From: Kitagawia praeruptora
Taxonomy: Eukaryota > Streptophyta > Magnoliopsida > Apiales > Apiaceae
Assembly (NCBI GenBank): GCA_037693485.1
Contig: CM075344.1
Span: forward strand, 112,167,001 to 112,231,000
DNA: 64,000 nucleotides
Reading direction: 5' to 3'
The first letter of the stretch is position 1; every line of letters begins with the position of its first letter. Both the position numbers and the translations under genes were made by a program. Under the pieces are notes generated by a model. That model ran no database searches. It was not told the DNA's origin and saw only the letters and a list, made by a program, of their open reading frames with translations. Shown here in pieces: positions 10,577 through 20,123 of this stretch.

Positions 10577-13046
10577 ATTACTTTATTTTGTTCTTCATAA
10601 CCTAGAAATGAAGCTAAAAAAAATAAGTGACAAGTACAAGCACAAAAAATTGTTTTGTAAATAGATCTATTTTATTGAACATGAACATACTGGCAGAATT
10701 CCTAAACGTAGAATGATAGAATCAAGTAATCTTTTATCTCACAGTTTTCGATAGTCAGCAAGGATTACTTGTTAGTCGAAAACAAGTTCGTATCAATCTT
10801 TTATTAACCAAAAAATGGGGTTCAGTTTGGTAGGAAGGAATGAAATTAGGTGTTTGTGGGTGAGTATTCATAATTTTCATTCTTCCATATATTCTATACA
10901 TAAAAAATTAGAATTAAAAATCCAGAGATTTGGATTATTGCACAGAGATTTGGATTATCGACCTTTGGAAGAGAAGGTATTAACACCTCTGTTGTACTTA
11001 GTCCTTCAATTATATCAAATCGATCCACAATTTCAAACATATATAAATGAGTGAGATATCTAAGAAACCCCTAGAGTTAGAGTGTATATTAAAGTAATTG
11101 TACCTGGCGAGAAACAAGCACAATTACAAACACAATTACAGACAATTTATTGCATTTAAGACCATAGTAATGCTACTGACTACATTGCATTTAACAAAAG
11201 GAGGCAATCAGTTTCTTTTAGGTAATGCTGTTTATAAGAAAGTCAAAGTTTTTTGGTTGGCACGCAACTTGCCTTCATTTTATTATATTGTCATTTCATT
11301 AAATAACTGTATTAATATCAATCTGTAAATGTTAAAAAAGGGGGGTAGATTCACATTAGTGCATTTTTAAATGTTGGACAAGGGGTATATTGTTGGAGGA
11401 GACAGTAAATTACTCATAAAATTATATACGGAAAAGGAGCATTAGTGAAACTACATATAAATTGGGGAAAATCATGGTATAGTCTGGATTATACATTGTT
11501 AACTAAAGATTGACTACTTAACTATAGTAGGCAACACTAATATTCAATGTACAATGAAGGAATATATGGAACACTAATATTCCACTTAAGCTGGAATAGC
11601 ATAGACTCATTGCCCCACTAGCCTTACCACTTAAGTGGATGAGGACTCGAGATGTTCCAAATCCAGCACAAATTTAAAATAATAGTGCATGACAGAAATG
11701 ACATAAAGAAAATGATAACACAACGGATAAAATGAAAACGCAAATTCACAATTGTGCAAACCTCCTGAACCCAATAGAGCCGTAGCAACCCCAGATACAA
11801 ATTGTACAACTTTGTGTTCACTACTACATCAAAATTAGTGTTTAAGAAAAGCAAAAAATGAAAATCTACAACTATAAAACATAATGTACAACCACAGATA
11901 ATAGTGTACAACCCCATATAATGAACGCACAAACTGTACAATACCACAACCTTCTGCGACTTCAAAACATGGAGATCGAAGTTGTTTACTAAATGAAGTA
12001 ACAATACACGGAAGTAAACTCATACCTCAAATAGAAGAAAAGCATAAATCCACTGAATTCAAAGCCCTGAAATGCAAAACCCAAATTGAAGAAGCCCTGA
12101 AACCAAAGATAGAGATCGATTAGTTGACGTTTAAGTGAAAAAATAGAATCAATTGAACTCAATTAAAAAAATCCCTAATTTGAAGAAGCCCTGCTTTGAT
12201 GAAGATCAAAGTCTCGAGCAAAACCCTCAAACCAAAATCTCGACCAAAGTCTCAAAATTAATTAAGAAGTTGAATTAGGTTACGAGTTAGGCAAAGCCCA
12301 GATATTGAAAATTGGGGGAAAGAGTTTTACGAAGAGAGAGAGAGGGAGGGGTTAGAGTAAAAGAGAGTGAAATGATATATTTTGTTAAAGTATAGGCGGA
12401 GAGACTGAATTTTTTGGGTGGCATAATTTAGCGCTCTAATATTTCACGGGAATGTGTTCCATTTTATAGTATTATCAATGTGTATATATATATATATATA
12501 TATTATATTTAACTATAGAATTTTAAATTTTTATTATTTAAAATTAATAAAAAAGAGTTGTAGGAAGAATTATTCCAAAATATTTTAAAATATTTTATGA
12601 ATTTTAAATTTAAACTAACTAAATATACCTTGTTTGAGTATAGAGTATTCCAAAATATTTATGAATTTTTATTTTAAAAAAATTACATTTAAAATATAAT
12701 AATAAATATAAATTGAAAAATAATAAATAAACACTCTTAATATTTAAAAATAATAACTAATTAATATGGAAAATAAAAATGCATTAGTTAAAGGTAAATG
12801 TGATTTTTAAATAATTAAACAATTTTTTGGTTAAAAAATTCAAAATTGAGTTTATTAATGATCTAAGGTAACATATCATGTATGTTGCTAACATCCAACA
12901 TTTTAAAGCTAAGGTAACATCACGTTTGTGGCTAAGGTAACACAAAATACAAAATGTTATGTTAGGTCCAATGTAACATGCTAAGGTAACATATTCTTGC
13001 AACATCCCTGAAAAAAATGTAACGATAGCCAATCTATGGCGTAGTG

Positions 13047-13892
13047 TCTTTTCTTCTCAACAATGCTTCTCAAACCAAAATTCCATTCAAACCCATTCTT
13101 TAGATTTTTCACAGTCGATGAACATCCTGTTCTTGATCATCTCTTTGAAAAGACGACTCTTCTCATCAAACTAATCATGGATGAATTAGTTTCAGATAAT
13201 ATCCAGAGGTTTTTCCTAGACCATCCATCTGTTGGATACAATCTTCCCCTAACCTCCTCAAAACTTGAGGATGAAGAATTTGGCCGAGAGTCTAAGGTTG
13301 ATCTTGATGGGAATGCTATACATTTAAGTTAGCTGCTCTCATTCAAGTCGCCCAGACAAGGAATCCAAGAGTAGACGAGACTATTCAAATCCCCTGATGA
13401 ATTTCTTGAGATGCTCCTTGTCCTGTACCTCAGAATTCATATCAATAGACAAGTATAGAATTATCAGTAGAAGTTAGACAAAAAGATGTTGTATTTCATT
13501 TCCATATATGTAAAGCTTTCAATTAATGAAAATACAATTTCTTATTATCTACTTGTCTTTTGATTATTGAATGATGTATAAATTATCAGTATGCAAATAT
13601 TAAAACTTGATGGCATAAACTTAACACATCACAGAATTAGATTACTACATAAAGTAAACGTCAGGATTTGAAACAATTTTCACAATCCTGATACTGACAC
13701 AATACTGATGACGTCAGCATCCTGATAACAAATCTAATCCTGATGATTATTAACAAGTCTATCATACTGAAATTTATCAAGGCAAAGTGTTATAGCTAAA
13801 GCATTTAACAATCAAATATAGATCCTGACAAAAATTTCAAGTCTATAAGCTAAAAAACAACATACCTTGCTAGTATTGCAGATGTTAAAGAT
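13047..13892 (-). promoter_or_regulatory. Spacer between pol and aORF of element A (distal part)
   Basis: This non-coding DNA lies directly downstream of the pol stop. ATCCTGAT occurs near 13685, 13719 and 13737, with relatives GATCCTGAC near 13822, TCAGGATTTG near 13661 and several ATCAGTA/ATACTGAT. The same words occur in the LTR of the element (19860-20065). An 89-codon plus-strand frame at 13063-13332 has no recognisable domain and I do not call it a gene. Confidence 0.5.
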
Positions 13893-16800
13893 CTAAAAAT
13901 TTAACATTCCTAACTCACTTACTAATCTACTAAATGTAGTCTCATCAAGTGGTTTAGTTAGAATATCTGCAAGCTGTTTGTCAGTAGGAACAAAATGAAG
14001 TTCCACGATACCATTCTCAATATGTTCTCTAATAAAATGATACCTGACATCAATGTGCTTAGTCCTTGAATGTTGAACTGGATTTTCTGCAATTTTAATA
14101 GCACAAGTATTATCACAAAACATAGGAATATTACTAAGTGTCATACCATAATCCATCAACTGATTTCTTATCCAAAGGAGCTGTGCACAACAACTGCCTG
14201 CTGCTATGTACTCAGCTTCTGCAGTTGAGGTTGAGACAGATTGTTGCTTCTTGCTTGCCCAAGAAATCAATCTGTTTCCCAAAAATTGACATGTACCTGT
14301 AGTGCTTTTCCTGTCTATTTTACACCCTGCATAATCAGAGTCTGAATAGCCAATTAGAAAGAAATCAGATTCTCTAGGATACCACAAACCAAGATTTGGA
14401 GTTCCTTTGAGATATCTAAAAATTCTCTTCACAGCAATTAAATGAGATTCCTTAGGATCACTTTGGAATCTAGCACATAAACAGGTAGAAAACATTATAT
14501 CTGGCCTACTTGCAGTTAGATATAACAATGAGCCTATCATGCCTCTATAACTAGTATTGTCCACACTCTTCCCCTTAGGATCAGAGTCTAGTTTAGTGGC
14601 TGTTGCCATGGGTGTTTTTGCAACTGCACAGTCTTGAAAGTCAAACCTACTTAAAAGATCTTTGATATACTTTGACTGATTAATGAAAATACCAGTCTCA
14701 GTTTGTTTGACCTGCAAGCCTAAGAAATAATTTAATTCACCCATCATGCTCATCTGATACTTAGACTGCATAAGCTTGCTAAACTTAGCACACAACTTTT
14801 CATTAGTAGAACCAAAAATAATATAATCAACATAAACTTGAACTAAAAGCAATTCACCTTTTATCTTTCTAAAGAATAGAGTTTTGTCAATTGTACCTCT
14901 TGTGAAGCCATTTTCAAGAAGAAATTTAGAAAAAGTTTCATACCATGCTCTTGGTGCCTGCTTTAGTCCATAGAGTGCCTTGTCAAGTTTGTAGACATGA
15001 TTTGGAAATTTTGGATCAACAAATCCAGGTGGCTGTTCCACATATACTTCCTCATCAAGTTTGCCATTTAGAAAAACACTCTTTACATCCATCTGGTATA
15101 CCTTGAATTTTGAATGAGCTGCAAATGCAAGAAACATTCTGATTGCTTCTAATCTTGCTACAGGTGCAAAGGTCTCATCATAATCAATGCCTTCTTCCTG
15201 AGAATAACCCTTGGCCACCAGTCTAGCTTTGTTTCTTACAATCATACCAGATTCATCTAGCTTGTTTCTGAAAACCCATCTTGCACCAACAATAGATCTA
15301 TCTTTAGGTCTTGGTACCAGTTTCCAGACTTTGTTTCTCTCAAACTCATTTAACCCCTCCTGCATTGCAATTACCCAATCAGGATCCTGTAAGGCTTCTT
15401 CAACCTTCTTAGGTTCATTCTTTGAGAGAAAGCAACTATACAAGCATTCATTTTGAATTGATCTTCTAGTTCGAACACCACTATTTGGATCACCAATTAT
15501 CAAATTTTCAGTATGATCCTTTGTCCATTTTCTAACAGGTGGTAGATTGACTCTGCTAGTCTCCCCCCCTAAGTTAGTGGTATCTCTTGTAGAAGAATTC
15601 TCTCTACCTTCAAAAACTCTCTTTTGATCAATAGAATCAGTAGATTCCATATTGCTTCTAGTTACTGATCTTTCCTCAGTAGACTCTGAAAGATCAGTTC
15701 CTGATGGAGTAGACTCTGAAACGTCAATTCCTGATGGAGTAGACTCTGAAAGGCTAGTCTGCTCCTGATGATCACTGTGTTCTCTTTGATTTATTTGCTC
15801 CCCCTCAATAGTAGCATTCCTTTGAGAAGCAATAGAAATTCCTTCTGGAGAACCTTCATCATCACTGGAGAGTATCTCAGAATTCTTCAGATTTTCAAAT
15901 TCCAATTTGTCATGGCTTTCATCAGTTTGCAAAATTCCAAATTTCTTATCATCAAATGCAACATGAATTGATTCCATAACAATGTGAGTTCTGAGATTAT
16001 AAACTTTGAAGGCCTTAGATGCTGAATATCCTAGAAAAATTGCTTCATCCGATTTGGCTTCAAATTTTCCAAGTTGTTCTGGATGAACTTTTAGGACATA
16101 GCATTTGCATCCAAAGATGTGAAAGTATTTCACACTTGGTTTCTTTCCTTTGATCATCTCATAGGGAGTTTTTCCATGACTATTTACCAAGGTATAGTTT
16201 TGAGTGAAACATGCAGTGTTAATAGCTTCTGCCCAAAAGTAGGTTGGAAGTTTTGCATCTGCAAGCATGGTTCTTGCTGCCTCTATGAGAGTCCTGTTCT
16301 TTCTTTCCACTACACCATTCTGCTGAGGTGTACCAGGTGCAGAAAACTGTTGAGTGATTCCTTTGTCTGCACAAAACCCCTTCATTGTAGAATTCTTGAA
16401 TTTTGTACCATTGTCACTCCTAAGTACTTTAACTTTGTACTCAGAGTTATTCTGAATATTCTTGATAAGTTTAATGATTTGCTGAGGAGCTTCATCCTTC
16501 TTGTGTAGAAAGAACACCCATGTAAACCTTGTGAAATCATCCACTATCACTAGAGCATATCTTTCATCACAAAGTCCATCTTGCACATAATTTGCCTGAG
16601 GTAGGCCTCTCACCAGATTGTGCTTAACAAGTTGATTAAGCTTCTTGAAATTAAGATGTGAGAGCTTCTTGTGCCAATTCCAGCTTTCATCACTTGTTGC
16701 TTTGCTATAGAGACATCTAACAATTCCTTTAGATGTATCACTTAAGCTGGCTTCATATATGTTACCATGTCTTTGACCAGTTAGAACAATGTCTCCATTC

Positions 16801-17099
16801 TGCATATTCAAGATTTTGCATCCTTCTTTGTCAAAGATTGATTTGTAACCTTTATCACCCAGTTGACTTATGCTTAAAAGAGTATGTTTCAAGCCTTCAA
16901 CCAGTGCTACATTTTCTATGATGACATTCCCCAAAACAATTGAGCCATATCCCAGAGTTTCTCCTTTGTTGCCATCTCCAAAAGATATTACTGGGCCAGC
17001 TTTCCTCTCAAACTTTGTAAGCAGGGACTTCTTTCCAGTCATATGTCCAGAGCATCCACTGTCCAAGATAATTGAATGCTTATTTCCTGTGCCCTGCAA
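13893..17099 (-). pseudogene. pol: Copia A pol polyprotein (protease-integrase-RT-RNase H), inactive
   Basis: A single frame of 1068 codons follows gag in the -1 frame. In order: aspartic protease (DSGCSGHM, residues 13-20), gag-pre-integrase (WHKKLSHLNF, about 142), integrase core (RSDNGTKF about 227; NGVVERKN about 261), reverse transcriptase and copia RNase H (STAEAEYIAAGSCCAQ). Two lesions make it inactive despite the open frame. Between GLCD (residue 178) and RYALVIVDD about 45 residues are missing compared with element B, removing the CxxC half of the zinc finger and the first catalytic Asp of integrase. The reverse transcriptase box reads YVDYIIFGS, not YVDDIIFGS. The linker between integrase and RT has three tandem SESTPSG/SEST units. 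Its open frame suggests fairly recent decay. Confidence 0.92.
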
Positions 17100-17110
17100 A
17101 CAAAAAGTAA

Positions 17111-19338
17111 CTAGTTAGAATTTTTTAGGACCCAACTTTGATTGGATCCTTTCTTACTAGATTTAGGAACAACAGGCTTTGAGAATTTTGTTTTTACTTT
17201 ACCTGTTGTAGAGTCAACTTTAGACTCTAATTTCACAAACTGTTTGTGACTAGGAGTTTCAGATTTCAAGGAATAATAGTCATAATACAATTCATGATAT
17301 TCTCTACACATGTAAATGGAATGAAGTAAACTACCACAATGATAACAAGCTTTTTGTGGTTGGTATTGAATTTTTTGAGTCTTGGGGAATCTGGACTCAG
17401 TTTTCCAAGAAGGTTTCTGATTGCAGTCTAGGGCCAAATGATTATGATTTCCACACTTATAGCATTTTTTCCTAGGTGCATCAGGTACATTCTTGTAATT
17501 ATTCTCTTTGTTAATACCTTCTTTTCCATTCCTATTTCTTTTGATCTTGCTAGACTCTAAAAGACCATCTAATCTCTGTTTCAACTGAGACTTAGACAGA
17601 AACCCTATGTTTACATTCTTAGGTTTCTCTAACACTTTCTCATCTGAATTACTATTGTTAATCCTTTTGTGTACAACAGGGGTACCTTTTGAATCAACAA
17701 ATTTAACATGATTAGGTTCAGAAACAATTTTCTTACCTTCAGATTTAGATGTGCTAGCTTTTACCTTACTATCATCATTGACAATAGCTACTTTTTCTTC
17801 TTGTCTAGCCTTATCAAAACCTAAACCATTAACCTTACCACGAATTCCACTTTCAAAGATTTCTATAGTCTTTTTACTGGAATTGTTAATGGTCTTAATC
17901 ACATCTCTCTCTTCCTCTAGTTCTTTTCTAACATAGTCATAAGCCTCAAGAATAACACTATAATCATGCTTAGCTTTATCAGAACTTAACTTGTATTCTT
18001 CCATTTGAATTAACTCAGATTCAAGAAAATTATTTCTATCAACTAATTTGTCATTCTTAACCTTAAGTTCATCTTTTTCACAAGTAAGAATTCTAAAGTT
18101 AGTCATAAGATTCTTAAACTCAGCATGGATAGTTCTAATTTCATCAGAATTTAAGCTATCAAATGAATCAAGAGAGTGAAGTGATACCTTAACAGAGGAT
18201 GGAGAAGTTTTCTTTGGAGATCCAGGTTTGTCTGAACCATTTGCCATCAATGCAATGTTGTCATAATCCAATTCATCTTCAGAATCACTGGAATCAGCCC
18301 AATCCTTTTGTGTGACCATAAGTGCATTACCCTTTCCTGAATTCCTAGGCTTCTTACACTCACTAGCAAAGTGTCCAAGCTCGCTGCAGTTAAAGCACTT
18401 GATCTTGGCCTTATCAAGCTTGACAATTGTACTTTTGCCTTTGTCACTCTTCTTCTCCTCCTTCTTTTGAAAAGGTCCTTTGCTAAATCTTCTCCTATTG
18501 AATCTCCTCCTGCATCTCAGATTCAGAATCATTGTTGTCAGAGTCCATATCAGTAGTCTCTGACTCAGAACTTTCTTTGCTTTTCTTCTTCCTTGAATTC
18601 TTTACAGCAATCTCTTCATGCTGTTCTTCAGGAAGCTTCTTTACTTCAGATTGAGCAGTAAGTGCAATAGTCTTCATCTTTCCTTCACTCTTGCTCTTCT
18701 TCTGCTGCTTGTCAAGTTCATAAGCTCTCAATTTTCCATATACTGCCTCTAATGAAATCTCATCCAGATCATTAGCTTCCTCAATCGCAGATATCTTCTC
18801 ATTGTAGAAATTAGGCAAAGCTTTCATGAACTTTGTATTCATATCCTCCAAGTCATAATATTTACCATGCATGGCCATCTCATTGATGAGTTTTGTAAAC
18901 CTATCAAAGGTATCAGTACTCATACTGTTGTATAAGTAATGTCCTCATATTCTTCCTGACAGGCTTAGTTCCTTCACAGTGAACCTTAAGATTGTCCCAT
19001 ATATCCTTAGCAGTTTTACAAGAGAGAACATAGTTAGTGAGAACAGAATCAAGACTGTTGAATAATATGTTTCTCACTTTAGCATCTTTAAGAACATTCT
19101 CCTTGTCCTTATCTGACCATTCAGATTTTGGATTCTCTGCTGTATGTTCTGGAACAACCACACCATCAACAGTTGTTTGTCCAATAACCTTCGTTGGGAT
19201 AAAAGGTCCATCTCTGATTCTATCAAGATAATCAGGATCTGTTGCTTCCAGATGATGCAACATCTTTACTTCCCATAGAGTATATTCGTTTCTCTTGAGC
19301 ATAGGAATCTTAGTATTCCCATCCTTGTAACCAGACAT
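17111..19338 (-). pseudogene. gag: Copia A gag, two frameshifts
   Basis: The ATG at 19338 starts a capsid protein (MSGYKDGNTKIPMLKRNEYT) with the copia gag N-terminal domain. The coding sequence moves to a second frame near 18915-18923 and to a third near 18495-18530, ending with TAG at 17111-17113. The last segment contains the zinc knuckle CFNCSELGHFASEC (CX2CX4HX4C), a long charged coiled-coil-like region, then two more knuckle-like motifs (CYKCGNHNHLALDC and CYHCGSLLHSIYMC). Three such motifs are more than the usual one in plant copia gag. Pol follows after 11 bases in the -1 frame; TTTGCAG, resembling a splice acceptor, lies at the junction. Confidence 0.88.
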
Positions 19339-19373
19339 GATTGCATATCTTTATGATTATTCAAAATCAACCT

Positions 19374-19385
19374 GTTCTGATACCA
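19374..19385 (-). other. Primer-binding site of element A (tRNA-iMet)
   Basis: Two bases after the end of the LTR the minus strand reads TGGTATCAGAAC, which matches 11 of 12 bases of the initiator methionine tRNA complement (TGGTATCAGAGC). This is the usual primer of plant copia elements, and it fixes the LTR edge and the orientation. Confidence 0.9.
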
Positions 19386-19398
19386 ATTGTTAGCTCGA

Positions 19399-19433
19399 AT
19401 AACTTGTAGAAGGGGGGGTTGAATACAAGTTAT
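19399..19433 (-). other. Conserved hairpin with C7 loop, end of LTR A
   Basis: On the plus strand, ATAACTTGTA, a 15-base loop GAAGGGGGGGTTGAA, and TACAAGTTAT form a perfect 10-bp stem. It lies 11 bases inside the LTR terminus, close to the primer-binding site in the RNA. The LTRs of element B have the identical loop with a partly different, still fully paired stem. Confidence 0.75.
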
Positions 19434-19676
19434 ATAATCGTGTCTGATTTTTGCTTGATTATATGAACAAGAATAAACGAATGAATCAAACTCTGTTTGT
19501 ATTAATAAGATCAAATACAAACTCTACCAAAGGTGTACAATACCTTTAGTAGCTGCTGACAATACAAATCTCTCTCTCTGTTTGTTTCGAACTCTCGAAT
19601 ACAAACCTTATACAGAGCTACGCATACGAACTCACAACACACTTGTTCGACTCTTTTTACAATAATATAGAGAGAG

Positions 19677-19684
19677 TATTTATA
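19677..19684 (-). promoter_or_regulatory. TATA box of LTR A
   Basis: TATAAATA on the minus strand, about 440 bp into the LTR, matches the plant TATA consensus. The U3 side contains the ATCAGGATT/ATCAGTA cluster. Confidence 0.65.
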
Positions 19685-20123
19685 ATGCTACCTATCAACT
19701 AATAACAGAAAGATATAATCTATACATGACAATGTTCTACCTTCTAGTCGATAGTTTCCATCAATAGAAAACTCTTTCCTTCATAATATCTTCTTGCTTG
19801 TTCCTCAAACAAAGATCCTGTTTTATAGCACTTGCCAGTTTCTGTAGCATCCATAATGACATCATCAGTAACAAGACTGATATCAGGATTTCATCTTGCA
19901 TCAGTATCTGATTATCATCAGTATCAGACCGTCATCAGGATTTGCTCTTTGTTCCTGACATGTAGTCTCCGATACACTGTTCATTCCTGACTAAACTGTA
20001 CAGATAACTGTCTTACACATAAATCCTATATATAGGGCTAAATCCTTTATAAGATCAGGATTACAAGAAGTATAATGTGTAAATTCTATTCTTAACATCA
20101 CAACTCATGAATTATTCCTAACA

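Larger units (their letters stand above)
8465..13046. mobile_element. CACTA-2: non-autonomous CACTA transposon with an NPF gene fragment
   Basis: The left end begins CACTACACCATA and the right end, read inward, CACTACGCCATA; the inverted repeat matches at about 21 of 29 positions. The 3-bp target duplication TCT flanks it at 8462-8464 and 13047-13049. Subterminal arrays of AAGGTAACAT and its complement fill about 8480-8720 and 12860-13020, a family clearly different from CACTA-1. No transposase is visible. It carries a nitrate/peptide transporter fragment (9896-10334) and a possible last exon near 9017-9083 (minus, after a T-rich acceptor, reading ISGKNDVVVNKGYCKAQMGK then stop) that I cannot identify. 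10580-12300 holds nothing I can assign; 12480-12780 is AT-rich with a (TA)n run. It is inserted in the pol-aORF spacer of copia A. Confidence 0.9.
1..20123 (-). mobile_element. Ty1/copia retrotransposon A (SIRE-like), partial, nested
   Basis: On the minus strand the order is 5' LTR (19388-20123), primer-binding site, gag, pol, a non-coding spacer and an extra ORF (aORF) that runs off the left edge, so the 3' LTR is outside the window. An ORF downstream of pol is typical of the SIRE lineage; that assignment is inferred from architecture. The copy is dead: gag has two frameshifts, integrase has an internal deletion, the reverse transcriptase YVDD box reads YVDY, and the aORF has three in-frame stops, a frameshift and a CACTA insertion. 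CACTA-1 and CACTA-2 interrupt it with clean target duplications, so both arrived later. It lies against gypsy-like non-coding DNA at 20124 onward; the five bases after the LTR (CAACC) are the expected target duplication, whose partner is off-window. Confidence 0.88.
19388..20123 (-). repeat. 5' LTR of element A (736 bp)
   Basis: The LTR runs TGTTAG...CTAACA, a perfect 6-bp terminal inverted repeat. On the minus strand it contains a TATAAATA box (19677-19684), a cluster of ATCAGGATT and ATCAGTA words 180-380 bp upstream of it (19864-20062), a second TATATA near 20030, and a perfect 10-bp hairpin with a C7 loop at its 3' end (19399-19433). The partner LTR is off-window, so insertion age cannot be estimated. 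Confidence 0.88.

Noticed and set aside
10815..11328. Plus-strand open frames in CACTA-2 (including one with HRDLDYRPLEEKVLTPLLYL)
   Set aside because: Considered as organelle-derived or captured coding sequence, but I could not match any family and there are no convincing splice sites.
13063..13332. 89-codon plus-strand frame in the spacer of element A
   Set aside because: Opposite strand to the element, no recognised domain, lies in regulatory-motif-rich spacer interrupted by CACTA-2.
15211..17118. Several plus-strand open frames opposite the pol of element A (and similar ones opposite the other pol, gag and aORF genes)
   Set aside because: They are antisense shadows of recognised minus-strand coding sequence and have no domain of their own.
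17094..17202. Intron that would fuse gag to pol in element A
   Set aside because: The best donor and acceptor do not join in phase; the spliced frame meets a stop shortly after. Kept only as a possible short-Gag splice.
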